A stretch of DNA of 64,000 nt from Ectobacillus sp048976805 (GCA_048976805.1 JBHGUR010000101.1:85901-149900), one strand, 5' to 3'. Positions 35,014-43,470 are shown, numbered from the stretch's first letter. Program-made: numbers and translations. Notes: a model not told the origin generated them from the sequence alone.

Positions 35014-35784
35014 GTGAACGGGTTATATATAGGTTCCATGGGGATGATTAACTATATTCAGCATTTGAATGTTCACGCGAATAATATCGCGAACGCACAA
35101 ACAACAGGCTTCAAAGCGGATGCGATGACATCGAAGGTATTCGAGACGGAAAAAACATATCGCAGCGATACAAACGGACGCCGCATGATCGGCGTTGTTG
35201 GGCATGCGGTCATCCCAGAAGCGACACACGTTAACCTTGTACAGGGCAGCATGAAAATCACAAATAGCAGCACGGATTTTTATTTAGAGGATGTTCCCGG
35301 ACAAACTTCTTTTTTCGTGATTGAAAGCAACGGGCAACGCTTTTTAACGAGAAACGGCGAGTTTTCCGTCAATGATGATGGATATTTGAAAACGACAGCG
35401 GGGGCATATGTATTGGATGTCAACAATAACCGCATTCAGCTTCCTAGAGATACAGATTTTGCCGTAAACGCGCAAGGAAGCCTTATTAATAGAAAAACAG
35501 GCGCTGTTTTTGCAATGCTGCAAACGAAGGGCATTGATGAACAAACGGCGGTAAAGCTGGAAAAGCATGAAAATGAGTCTTTTATTGTAAAAGATACAGA
35601 TATCGCAGGGCTGCCGAATGGCTCTGCAAAGGTGTATAATTATATGCTGGAAAATTCCAATGTCGATATGACAAAGGAAATGGCGGCGTTAATGACAAAT
35701 CAAAAAATGGTGCAAGCGTCACAGCGAATGATGATGACGTTTGATAAGGTGTATGAAAAGGAAGCGACTGAGCTATTGAAGTAG
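35014..35784 (+). CDS. flgG: Flagellar distal rod protein FlgG (FlgF/G family)
   Basis: 256 residues from GTG 35014, 11 bases after AAAGGTGG; an in-frame TTG at 35005 is too close to the RBS. N-terminal motif MNGLYIGSMGMINYIQHLNVHANNIANAQTTGFKAD, middle DGYLKTTAGAYVLD, C-terminal VDMTKEMAALMTNQKMVQASQRMMMTFDKVYEKE. It builds the distal rod and is the last gene of the island, before a terminator. Confidence 0.9.
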   Translation: MNGLYIGSMGMINYIQHLNVHANNIANAQTTGFKADAMTSKVFETEKTYRSDTNGRRMIGVVGHAVIPEATHVNLVQGSMKITNSSTDFYLEDVPGQTSFFVIESNGQRFLTRNGEFSVNDDGYLKTTAGAYVLDVNNNRIQLPRDTDFAVNAQGSLINRKTGAVFAMLQTKGIDEQTAVKLEKHENESFIVKDTDIAGLPNGSAKVYNYMLENSNVDMTKEMAALMTNQKMVQASQRMMMTFDKVYEKEATELLK

Positions 35785-35812
35785 GAGAGCAAATGACGGG
35801 CTCTCTTTTTTT
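35785..35812 (+). terminator. Terminator at the end of the flagellar island
   Basis: GAGAGC pairs with GCTCTC around an AAATGACGG loop and is followed by seven T. It begins at the base after the flgG stop. Confidence 0.8.
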
Positions 35813-35898
35813 GCACTTTAGAATAAAGTGTAAGGACAACTATGCCACTTTCTTCGCTTTGTCTGCCAATCGACAAATTTTAGTTTTCTTCATAAGGA

Positions 35899-36065
35899 GG
35901 CTCTGTTAAACTTGATTGTTGCTTTTTCACTACAGGCGGACGCTTTCTGCGGTCGGGGCCGAGCCGCTTCCTTCGCTGCGCTCAGTCCAGGGTCTCGGCT
36001 ATCCCGTTTTTCCCGCTGGAGTCGCCGCCTTTCGTTCCAAATCAACATAAACCTTTAACAGAGCC
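35899..36065 (+). mobile_element. MITE-like element, copy 2 (long form)
   Basis: 167 bp from GGCTCTGTTAAA to TTTAACAGAGCC with the common GC-rich core. Flanking octamers CATAAGGA (35891-35898) and TATAAGGA (36066-36073) match in seven of eight bases, an eroded target duplication. It lies between the flgG terminator and the bioY promoter. Confidence 0.85.
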
Positions 36066-36093
36066 TATAAGGAAAGAAAGTATAAGTTTTGGG

Positions 36094-36286
36094 AGTGTGT
36101 CTATGTATAAGTGATTTATTATTTCGACATTTTTAGGTGTTATGTCGAACAAAGCGGCAGTGACACTCGTTTCTTCTCTTTGGTTTTCCATCGCATGGGG
36201 CAGAAATAGGGTTTGACCGCTTCTATGCAGGGCTAGATGCTCTCTTCCTTCTAAAAGAGGTTTTTAACAATATTGCTTAACAGGGC
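36094..36286 (+). repeat. Dispersed repeat family 2, copy B
   Basis: Aligns with 4523-4695 over about 170 bases (for example ATAGGGTTTGACCGC then TTCTATGCA then GATGCTCTCT). Its right end, TTGCTTAACAGGGCT, read in reverse gives AGCCCTGTTAAGCAA, similar to the MITE end GGCTCTGTTAAAC. It may therefore be a worn member of the same mobile group with a different core. Confidence 0.55.
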
Positions 36287-36294
36287 TATTATTT

Positions 36295-36347
36295 TTGTAA
36301 ACTAACACAGATTAATGGTTGACATATTTCACTTCTAAACTTACAAT
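36295..36347 (+). promoter_or_regulatory. BirA operator and sigma-A promoter of the bioY operon
   Basis: TTGTAAACT (36295-36303), 13 bases, GGTTGACAT (36317-36325): this matches the BirA operator TTGTTAACC-N13-GGTTAACAA known from B. subtilis. The right half-site contains the -35 box TTGACA (36319-36324), followed by a 17-base spacer and TACAAT (36342-36347). BirA bound with biotinyl-AMP would block RNA polymerase directly. Confidence 0.8.
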
Positions 36348-36390
36348 AATGACAAATATTTAAAATTTTGCAAACAGGAGAAGGAGAAAT

Positions 36391-36942
36391 ATGAAAACTA
36401 GAAAACTTGTTTTTGTAGCACTTTTTAGCGCTATTATGGCTGTATTAGGATTTCTTCCACCAATTACCTTATCCTTTACGCCTGTACCGATTACGCTTCA
36501 AACTTTAGGTGTTATGCTTGCCGGCGGATTGCTCGGCGCGCGTCTCGGCGCGGCCAGCATGGGCGTGTTCTTGCTTGTTGTCGCGGCTGGAGCTCCGCTG
36601 TTATCAGGAGGACGCGGCGGTTTAACTGTGTTTGTCGGGCCGAGTGCCGGTTATTTAATCGGATGGGTTGCAGGAGCGTTCATTATCGGTCTTATCGTGC
36701 AACGATTTAAGGAAGTATCTGTTTTAAAAGTGTTTGCCGCAAATATAGTCGGCGGAATTTTCGTCGTATACTTATTCGGTGTAACAGTGCAGGCATTTGT
36801 AATGGATATTGGCATAATTAAAGCTCTTACACTGAGCTTAGTTTATATACCGGGCGATTTGCTGAAGGCAACAGTGGCGGCTTTGCTTGTACCACGGCTT
36901 TATAAATCTTTACAATGGGCGCATGGCCATAGCTATGCTTAA
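36391..36942 (+). CDS. bioY: Biotin transporter substrate-binding subunit BioY
   Basis: 183 residues, six membrane segments, usual length. Family phrases: ITLSFTPVPITLQTLGVMLAGGLLGARLGAASMGVFLL, the GGRGGLTVFVGPSAGYLIGW loop and the final VYIPGDLLKATVAALL with the conserved Asp-Lys. It is the S-component of an ECF-type biotin importer. B. subtilis yhfU is the counterpart, followed by yhfT and yhfS as here. RBS AGGAGAAGGAG. Confidence 0.92.
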   Translation: MKTRKLVFVALFSAIMAVLGFLPPITLSFTPVPITLQTLGVMLAGGLLGARLGAASMGVFLLVVAAGAPLLSGGRGGLTVFVGPSAGYLIGWVAGAFIIGLIVQRFKEVSVLKVFAANIVGGIFVVYLFGVTVQAFVMDIGIIKALTLSLVYIPGDLLKATVAALLVPRLYKSLQWAHGHSYA

Positions 36943-37012
36943 GAAACACGTTACGGACGTGTTTCTTTTTATATACGCAGAAATAAAAAGGTTTTATCAG
37001 GAGGGGGAAAGT

Positions 37013-38467
37013 ATGGGAGTTACTGCTTCCTACACAATGCTTGCAAAGCGGCAGCCATCCAGATTGGCGGTCGTAACAGCAAAGAAAAGCGTTACATATA
37101 AACAATGGAACGATTCTGTTTGCCAGGTGGCCAATTGGCTTACATATGAAGGCGATAATAAGATAATTGCCCTCTTGCTTGGAAATTGCTTGGAATTTCT
37201 TCAGTTATTTGCAGGGGCCGCTGCCGCAGGTTGGGTTTGTGTGCCGCTTGATACGAACTGGAATGAAAGTGAGTTGCGGGAACGTCTTGCAGAAGCAAAA
37301 CCGGCCATCATTGTTTCGGAACAGCATTTGTTGCATAAATTGCCAAAGACTGCGGCGAAGGTAATGACCATAGAAGAGATAGAGGATGTGATAAAGTATT
37401 TTTCATCGCGCTTCTATCAGGATATAGAGAGAAAGAATCTTCCGTTTTATATGGGATTTACTTCCGGTTCTACAGGAAAGCCGAAAGCGTTTGTCCGTTC
37501 GCAGCAATCATGGGTAGAAAGCTTTGCTTGCAATATACATGATTTTCAAATGAGCTGCGATGAGTGTGTATGTATTCCCGGTGCTCTTGTACACTCTTTA
37601 TTTTTATACGGAGCAATCAGTACGCTGTATTTGGGCGGTACTGTTTATTTGCTTGAGAAATTTGTTCCTGCCACAGTTCTTTCTACGCTAGAGAGTGAAC
37701 CGATTACAGCTATGTATGCTGTGCCCACAATGATTGAAGCTCTATATAAGCTAGACACAACCGTAAACAGGCCGTTTCGGCTTATATCGTCCGGGGCGAA
37801 GTGGGAGGCAGAAGCGAAACGAAGAATTCGAGCTTTGTTTCCTTATGTAAAAATGTATGAATTTTATGGCGCGTCAGAATTAAGCTTTGTAACAGTATTA
37901 AACGAATATGATAATCAGCTAAAGCCGTCTTCTGTTGGGAGAGCATGCCATAACGTGGAAATCGGCATTCGCAATGACAAAAATGAAGAAGTCAAGCAAG
38001 GGGAGATTGGCAGGATTTATGTAAAAAGCAAACAAATTTTTATGGGATATATAGAGAACGGCGCGATAACAAATTGTGTAACAGAGGAAGGTTGGCTAAC
38101 GGTGTATGACCTTGGATATATGGATGAAGCCGGTTATTTGTATATTGCGGGCCGCGAGCGAAATATGATTGTATACGGGGGAATCAATATTTTTCCTGAA
38201 GAAATCGAGCGGGTTCTTTTAGCACACCAAGACGTAGAAGAGGCAGCGGTCGTTGGAATCGAGGATTTGTATTGGGGTGAAATAGCAGTAGCTGTCATAC
38301 AAGGAAAAACAACAAGTGCAGCCCTAAAAAAATATTGCATGGCTTATTTGTCTGCTTATAAAATACCGAAGCGATGGTATTTTGTCGAACATTTGCCGTA
38401 TACGACAAGCGGAAAAATTGCACGTAAGCAAGTGAAGGAAATGATAAAGCAGGTGTATTATGGATAA
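37013..38467 (+). CDS. yhfT: Acyl-CoA synthetase, YhfT type
   Basis: 484 residues from ATG 37013, which has CAGGAGGGGG upstream; the frame opens 42 codons earlier inside the bioY end. AMP-forming ligase family: the P-loop MGFTSGSTGKPKAF lies at about 147-160, YEFYGASELSFV near 285, GEIGRIYVKS, the hinge region YLYIAGRERNMIVYGG and the catalytic Lys in TTSGKIARKQ near the end. It activates a carboxylic acid to its CoA ester. The BirA site suggests a link to biotin or its acyl precursor, which is inference. Confidence 0.85.
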   Translation: MGVTASYTMLAKRQPSRLAVVTAKKSVTYKQWNDSVCQVANWLTYEGDNKIIALLLGNCLEFLQLFAGAAAAGWVCVPLDTNWNESELRERLAEAKPAIIVSEQHLLHKLPKTAAKVMTIEEIEDVIKYFSSRFYQDIERKNLPFYMGFTSGSTGKPKAFVRSQQSWVESFACNIHDFQMSCDECVCIPGALVHSLFLYGAISTLYLGGTVYLLEKFVPATVLSTLESEPITAMYAVPTMIEALYKLDTTVNRPFRLISSGAKWEAEAKRRIRALFPYVKMYEFYGASELSFVTVLNEYDNQLKPSSVGRACHNVEIGIRNDKNEEVKQGEIGRIYVKSKQIFMGYIENGAITNCVTEEGWLTVYDLGYMDEAGYLYIAGRERNMIVYGGINIFPEEIERVLLAHQDVEEAAVVGIEDLYWGEIAVAVIQGKTTSAALKKYCMAYLSAYKIPKRWYFVEHLPYTTSGKIARKQVKEMIKQVYYG

Positions 38468-39551
38468 AGCAGTTATTGTAAAAGCAAAGCGGACAATTAT
38501 CGGAAAACAAAATGGCGTACTGCGAAGTTTTGGGGCGGAACAATTAGCTGCTCCCCTTATTTCACATCTAGGTGAAGAAATGGAGATAGATGATGTTATA
38601 TTAGGAAATGTAGTCGGTCCTGGCGGAAATATTGCGCGCTTATCCGCCCTACAGGCAGGGCTGCCATTTTCGGTGCCGGGTGTAACGATTGACCGGCAAT
38701 GCGGTGCTGGGTTAGAGGCAATTCGCATGGCTTGCCATCTTATTCAAGGGGGGGCGGGTACATGTTATATTGCAGGAGGAACTGAAAGCACAAGCACATC
38801 GCCTTTTGAAAAACGCGCCCGGTTTTCACCGGAGGAAATCGGGGATCCGGATATGGGGATGGCCGCAGAAAACGTTGCGAAGAAGTATAATATTACAAAA
38901 GATATGCAAGATGAGTATGCAGCTTTAAGCTATGCGAGGACATTGGCTGCTCGTGAAAAGGGATATTTGCAGGAAGAGATTTTACCGCTTCCTAATACTC
39001 CTTTTGAAGATGAAACAATAAATCTGCGTATGAATTATGAAAAAATTATCCGCAGGGCGAGACCGGCCTTTATGCAAAACGGAACGGTAACAGCTGCCAA
39101 TTCGTGCGGCGTTAATGACGGGGCATGCGCGGTGCTAGTTATGGCAGAGCGTGAAGCAAGGAGGCTCGGATATAAGCCAATTTTGCGTTTTGTAGATAGC
39201 GCGGTCGCGGGGGTGTCTCCGCATCTTCCTGGAATCGGACCTGTCCATGCTGTTCACAAATTGTTAAAGAAAACAGGTGTAATGATGGAGGAAATTACTA
39301 TTGTCGAATTGAATGAAGCATTTGCAGCGAAAATTGTTGCCTGTACGCAGGAATTGCAGATTCCGTACGAGAAATTAAATTGTAACGGCGGAGCGATTGC
39401 CCTTGGGCATCCGTATGCAGCTTCCGGGGCAATGCTTGTGACGAGGCTGTTTTACGAAGCAAAGCGCTCTCAAGTTCGTTATGCCATCGCCGCTCTTGGA
39501 ATTGGCGGCGGAATTGGTTTAGCTTTGCAATTTGAGGGGGTGTCTGTATAA
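38460..39551 (+). CDS. yhfS: Thiolase-family protein YhfS, second catalytic Cys absent
   Basis: 363 residues, a little short for a thiolase (usually about 390). The acylated Cys C81 is present (TIDRQCGAGLEA), as are NEAFA and the His in LGHPYAASGA (H317). The second catalytic Cys, normally in a C-x-G-G-G motif near the end, is replaced: the sequence reads ALGIGGGIG. The start overlaps the yhfT stop by 8 bases, so the two are coupled. Thiolases join or split acyl-CoAs; without the second Cys the normal Claisen chemistry may be lost or altered. Confidence 0.85.
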   Translation: MDKAVIVKAKRTIIGKQNGVLRSFGAEQLAAPLISHLGEEMEIDDVILGNVVGPGGNIARLSALQAGLPFSVPGVTIDRQCGAGLEAIRMACHLIQGGAGTCYIAGGTESTSTSPFEKRARFSPEEIGDPDMGMAAENVAKKYNITKDMQDEYAALSYARTLAAREKGYLQEEILPLPNTPFEDETINLRMNYEKIIRRARPAFMQNGTVTAANSCGVNDGACAVLVMAEREARRLGYKPILRFVDSAVAGVSPHLPGIGPVHAVHKLLKKTGVMMEEITIVELNEAFAAKIVACTQELQIPYEKLNCNGGAIALGHPYAASGAMLVTRLFYEAKRSQVRYAIAALGIGGGIGLALQFEGVSV

Positions 39552-39943
39552 AATCGAATACGATTGTTATAACCGTTTCTAAGCAGCAGGTCATAGACTA
39601 TGCCAAAGCCATCGGTGAGCAGAATCCCGTCTATTTCTCTATAGAAGCAGCAAGAAAGCTAGGCTATCGGACAATTCCAATTCCGCCGGCTTTACCAATC
39701 ATTTTTTATCGGTTTTTTGCAATACCGTGGGGGAAAGGGAAGATTTGGATTCATCGGAGCCAACGGTTTACATATAAGCGGCAGCTATACATTGATGAGC
39801 CGTATGAATGCTTTATAGCATTGGAGGCAGTAAAAGAGCGCAGCGGGCATTCGCTGTATGAACAATCACTTAAAGGCTATAACATAAGAAAAGAACTCTG
39901 TTTTGTGTGTAATACTATTTTAGTAGAGGGTGGTAATGCGTGA
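39548..39943 (+). CDS. MaoC/FAS1-type dehydratase N-domain subunit (HadA-like), apparent ATA start
   Basis: 131 residues. The frame has no ATG, GTG or TTG after its last upstream stop (39533-39535). The only codon at the right distance from GAGGGGG (39534-39540) is ATA at 39548, which overlaps the yhfS stop as ATAA where ATGA would be normal. The product (VITVSKQQVIDYAKAIGEQNPVYFSIEAARKLGYRTIPIPPALPII) matches the N-terminal hot-dog domain of FAS1-type dehydratases, as in HadA. It overlaps the next gene at GTGA. Either a non-standard start, a mutated start, or a sequencing error; the frame is otherwise intact. Confidence 0.7.
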   Translation: MKSNTIVITVSKQQVIDYAKAIGEQNPVYFSIEAARKLGYRTIPIPPALPIIFYRFFAIPWGKGKIWIHRSQRFTYKRQLYIDEPYECFIALEAVKERSGHSLYEQSLKGYNIRKELCFVCNTILVEGGNA

Positions 39944-40296
39944 AATCCGTCTCTTTTGTTGTAACAGCTGCAGATGTCGAATTGTACGGGGAAGTGTCAG
40001 GGGATCGAAATCCAATTCATTTTGACAAAACCGCTGCTATGCTGGTAGGTTTTGCCGAACGGCCCGTTCACGGCATGCTAACTATGGGGAAAATATTAGC
40101 CAGTGTGTCTTCTTTATTACCATCATCTTCTTTCATACAAACGTATGATGTAACTTTTATGGCGCCGGTGTATGTAGGAGAGGAAGTAACTGTCGAGCTG
40201 CATCAAAAGCAAGACCAAATCCAAATCGCTTGTTGGTGCAATGATCGTAAAGTAGTGAAAGGACGTATACAGATAGGAGAAAAGCCAATTTCTTAA
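39940..40296 (+). CDS. MaoC-like dehydratase subunit (HadB-like)
   Basis: 118 residues, hot-dog fold. It carries the hydratase 2 motif with catalytic Asp and His: YGEVSGDRNPIHFDKTAAMLVGF, then RPVHGMLTMG. With the preceding subunit it would form a two-part (R)-hydroxyacyl dehydratase/hydratase. GTG start inside GTGA overlap. Last gene of the BirA-linked operon; a hairpin terminator follows. Confidence 0.82.
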   Translation: MKSVSFVVTAADVELYGEVSGDRNPIHFDKTAAMLVGFAERPVHGMLTMGKILASVSSLLPSSSFIQTYDVTFMAPVYVGEEVTVELHQKQDQIQIACWCNDRKVVKGRIQIGEKPIS

Positions 40297-40311
40297 TAAG
40301 TATGAAAGGGG

Positions 40312-40342
40312 TTTGCGCGATATATGCGCAAGCTTCTTTTAT
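40312..40342 (+). terminator. Terminator after the dehydratase pair
   Basis: TTGCGCGATAT... forms TTGCGC pairing with GCGCAA around a short loop, followed by GCTTCTTTTATT. It begins 18 bases after the stop. Confidence 0.65.
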
Positions 40343-40652
40343 TATACGTTTAAAAGTTTGGCAGAAAAGAAGGCGATTCGCTGTTTCATGCTGCGAATAA
40401 AGCATAATGGCAACGGTGACACTATTTTTGTCAATTGGGGAGTTTTTATTAAAAAAATATATCCAAAAATTATCACCGTTCTTTATTTTAAAAATACGAT
40501 TTCTATTTTATAATGAGGATATTGGAATATCGCTATAGATTATTTCATGTGCTTGTATCTTATTCTAATTAGAATCTTATTGCAACATAAAATAACTGTA
40601 CTTATTTTTATCTTATTCTATGAGAACTTTGTTATTATATCGGGAGGGCATC
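40343..40652. other. Gene-free AT-rich gap before the chemoreceptor
   Basis: About 310 AT-rich bases. No reading frame here has an RBS or a recognisable product. It presumably holds the promoter of the next gene, but no convincing -35/-10 pair was found. Confidence 0.4.
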
Positions 40653-41597
40653 ATGTTCAAAAAGAAGGAATTATTGCTTGAAAACGAACAATTACGGGAA
40701 AAAATTGCTGATTTAGAAAAAATAGTTCAAGAAAAAGAACAAAAAACAAAATTGCTTTTAGATAGCTTGCTTCAAGATATTACGTTTGCCATGGAACAGC
40801 ACGAGGCGGTGAACAGGCAGCACGGCACGTTAGAGGAACTTGTCCAAAAAATTGCCGCCGGCTTTCATAGAATAAATGATGCTACAGCGCAGTCCAATGC
40901 AGTATGTGACAATATGCTTGGCAAAGGTGAAAAGCTAATTGCTTCATCTAGGGAAATGATGCATAACTCTAAGATGGGGAAGGAATCTGTCAGCCGAGTG
41001 CAACAATTGATTAATGCGCTTGGCACGCAAACGAAAGAAACAACAGAAAGTATGAATCAATTAAGTTTGCGTTCCCGCGAAATTGAAGAAATTGTAAAAG
41101 TAATTAATGATATTGCGGAACAAACGAATTTACTAGCATTAAATGCTTCCATTGAGGCGGCGCGTGCCGGAGAGCAAGGGAGGGGTTTTGCGGTTGTAGC
41201 AGATGAAGTACGCAAGCTGGCAGAAAATACAGGGCATAGCACAAAAAATATTGCCGAAATTACAAAGCGGATTCAACAGGAAATTCAAAGCGCCTATACA
41301 AAATCACAGCAAAATATTGTGTTGGTTGAAGAAGGAGTTAAGCTAAGCGCTGATACAACAAGCAAAATCGACAGCATTTTGCAGAAAATGAATGAGGTTG
41401 AGGATGAAATTCAAGAATTGATTCAAAAAATGCAAACCCAAAAAACAATGAATGAAGCGGTATTAACCGAGTTTGTGAAAACGAAAGACGTTTTCGAAAC
41501 GGTAAATAAGGCAATTATGCAGCATATTACAGATGCTGAAGGGGTCGACGGGCGGTTGGCTGCAGGGATGGCGCAAATTCAAAAGTTTTCTTCTTAA
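40653..41597 (+). CDS. Soluble methyl-accepting chemotaxis protein
   Basis: 314 residues from ATG 40653 (GGGAGGG upstream; the frame opens 11 codons earlier). No membrane segment or sensor domain is seen. It has an N-terminal coiled coil (5-40) and then the receptor signalling hairpin, with its tip DIAEQTNLLALNASIEAARAGEQGRGFAVVADEVRKLAENT at about 153-193. It would signal to CheA from the cytoplasm, perhaps sensing through a bound partner. It forms a single-gene unit, terminated at 41613. Confidence 0.88.
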   Translation: MFKKKELLLENEQLREKIADLEKIVQEKEQKTKLLLDSLLQDITFAMEQHEAVNRQHGTLEELVQKIAAGFHRINDATAQSNAVCDNMLGKGEKLIASSREMMHNSKMGKESVSRVQQLINALGTQTKETTESMNQLSLRSREIEEIVKVINDIAEQTNLLALNASIEAARAGEQGRGFAVVADEVRKLAENTGHSTKNIAEITKRIQQEIQSAYTKSQQNIVLVEEGVKLSADTTSKIDSILQKMNEVEDEIQELIQKMQTQKTMNEAVLTEFVKTKDVFETVNKAIMQHITDAEGVDGRLAAGMAQIQKFSS

Positions 41598-41612
41598 GAT
41601 TAAGAAGCAGTA

Positions 41613-41645
41613 GAGGCTTTATCGGCTTTCTTGCCTCTTTTTAAA
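41613..41645 (+). terminator. Terminator after the chemoreceptor gene
   Basis: GAGGC pairs with GCCTC around a 15-base loop and is followed by TTTTTAAATTTTTT. Confidence 0.6.
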
Positions 41646-41661
41646 TTTTTTCTGCATATAC

Positions 41662-41710
41662 ATCTTACACCAAAAGCAGAGCAGCGTATGCTCTGCTTTT
41701 GGTGTAAGAT
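41662..41710. repeat. Long perfect hairpin
   Basis: ATCTTACACCAAAAGCAGAG plus CA pairs perfectly over 22 bases with the mirrored arm; the loop is five bases (GCGTA). It has no U-run on either side, so it is not a normal terminator. Confidence 0.8.
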
Positions 41711-41880
41711 AAGCAGGATTTATGAACGAAGGAGATGATTCAGCCGTAGCCGGTTGATTTTAGGAATATAGCGTGTCTATTTTTACATGCTTGCATTGTT
41801 TTTGTTTTTCTTAAACGCAACCTTTCAATTTATCAAGTATACTTGTAAAAAATTACATTAAAAAATATTATTTATAACAC

Positions 41881-41998
41881 TTGCATTGTAGATAAATATA
41901 TAAGTATAATTAATAATGTTAGAAAAGCTTACATCTGATTTTTGTGCTGTACACAAGGTAACACAGACAGCTATGTAGCGGCTGTGTTTGCCGTGTAA
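41881..41998 (+). promoter_or_regulatory. Promoter and leader hairpin of the alanine symporter gene
   Basis: TTGCAT (41881-41886), an 18-base spacer, and TATAAT (41905-41910) make a good sigma-A promoter. In the leader, ACAC...AACACAG (41951-41966) pairs with CTGTGTT...GTGT (41983-41997). No U-run follows; its role is unknown. The sequence does not match the glycine riboswitch core. Confidence 0.5.
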
Positions 41999-42038
41999 GA
42001 ATATAAAATATGTATTTTTAGCAAAGAGGTGAGAATAA

Positions 42039-43466
42039 ATGGATTTTGTGCAACAATTTGTAGCAGCAATAAACGATGTTTTATGGTCAAAGCTTCTTAT
42101 CGCGCTGCTGATCGGAGCAGGATTGTACTTTACGTTTCGAACGAAATTTGTTCAGTTTCGTTTATTCAAGGATATGGTACGTCTTCTTAGCGAAAGCGCG
42201 AGCGGCGCAAACGAGAAAGAAAAGGGTGTTTCTTCTTTTCAAGCGTTTTGTATTAGCACCGCTTCGCGTGTCGGAATCGGAAACTTGGCAGGAGTGGCCA
42301 TAGCTATTTCCGTAGGCGGTCCAGGCGCTGTATTTTGGATGTGGGCTATCGCTTTAATTGGCGCTGCTTCTGCTTTTGTCGAAAGTACATTAGCGCAAAT
42401 TTATAAAGTAAAAGATGGCGATACCTTCCGTGGCGGCCCGGCTTATTATATGGAAAAGGCGCTCGGGCAGCGTTGGATGGGAATGTTATTTGCGGTGCTT
42501 ATTACAATTTGTTTTGGTTTAGTATTTAATTCTGTACAAGCGAACACAATTACTCTTGCATTCAAAACGGCATTCGGCGCAGACAGATTGATGGTAGGCT
42601 TTTTTGTAACGCTGATGTTTGCGTTTATTGTATTCGGAGGCGTAAAGCGTATCGCCCGTATGTCTGAGTACATTGTTATTGTGATGGCGTTATTGTATAT
42701 CGCCATTACTATTTTCGTAATTGCAATTCATATTACAGAAGTGCCAGCGATGTTTGCGCTAATCTTCAAAAGTGCATTTGGTTTGGAACAAGCGGTCGGC
42801 GGTTCTATCGGTGCCGCTATTATGATGGGGATAAAGCGCGGCTTATTCTCTAATGAAGCAGGTATGGGAAGTGCTCCTAATGCGGCTGCTACCGCGAACG
42901 TAAGCCATCCTGTTAAACAAGGATTAGTTCAATCATTTGGTGTTTTTGTTGATACAATTTTAATTTGCAGCTGTACAGCATTTATTGTATTGCTATCCGG
43001 CGCGTATACCAATGCGAAGCTAGAAGGCATTGAACTGACACAAGTGGCTTTAAGCACACATATTGGTGCTTGGGCGCAAAGCTTAATTGCAATCATTATC
43101 TTGCTGTTTGCGTTTAGCTCTTTAGTAGGAAACTATTATTATGGAGAGACGAACATAGAGTTTTTAAATGCCAATAAGGTATGGTTATACGCATATCGTG
43201 TTGCTGTTATTGGCATGATTTTGTTCGGTTCTGTTGCGAAGGTACAAATCGTGTGGGATTTAGCGGACCTGTTCATGGCATTGATGGCGATTGTAAACTT
43301 AATAGCCATTTTGCGGCTAGGAAAAATTGCTTTTGCTGCGCTTCGTGATTATACAAATCAAAAGAAGGTAGGAAAAGATCCGATATTTTATGCTGATAGC
43401 ATCGAAGGCTTAGAAAATATTGAGGCTTGGGAGTATAGTGCGAGAGAAAGTGAGCAGGTATCCTAA
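42039..43466 (+). CDS. Alanine or glycine:sodium symporter (AGCS family)
   Basis: 475 residues, about eleven membrane segments. AGCS family signature GVSSFQAFCISTASRVGIGNLAGVAIAISVGGPGAVFWMW lies near 70-110, with FRGGPAYYMEKALG and the later MGIKRGLFSNEAGMGSAPNAAATA. It imports alanine or glycine with sodium. RBS AAAGAGGTGAG. It is a single gene with its own promoter and terminator. Confidence 0.92.
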   Translation: MDFVQQFVAAINDVLWSKLLIALLIGAGLYFTFRTKFVQFRLFKDMVRLLSESASGANEKEKGVSSFQAFCISTASRVGIGNLAGVAIAISVGGPGAVFWMWAIALIGAASAFVESTLAQIYKVKDGDTFRGGPAYYMEKALGQRWMGMLFAVLITICFGLVFNSVQANTITLAFKTAFGADRLMVGFFVTLMFAFIVFGGVKRIARMSEYIVIVMALLYIAITIFVIAIHITEVPAMFALIFKSAFGLEQAVGGSIGAAIMMGIKRGLFSNEAGMGSAPNAAATANVSHPVKQGLVQSFGVFVDTILICSCTAFIVLLSGAYTNAKLEGIELTQVALSTHIGAWAQSLIAIIILLFAFSSLVGNYYYGETNIEFLNANKVWLYAYRVAVIGMILFGSVAKVQIVWDLADLFMALMAIVNLIAILRLGKIAFAALRDYTNQKKVGKDPIFYADSIEGLENIEAWEYSARESEQVS

Positions 43467-43470
43467 GGTG

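Noticed and set aside
40313..40513. Plus-strand frame of 66 codons after the dehydratase pair
   Set aside because: It runs through the terminator hairpin and AT-rich DNA, with no RBS or family features.
41711..42038. Glycine riboswitch before the alanine/glycine symporter
   Set aside because: The leader has a hairpin but none of the conserved glycine aptamer segments.
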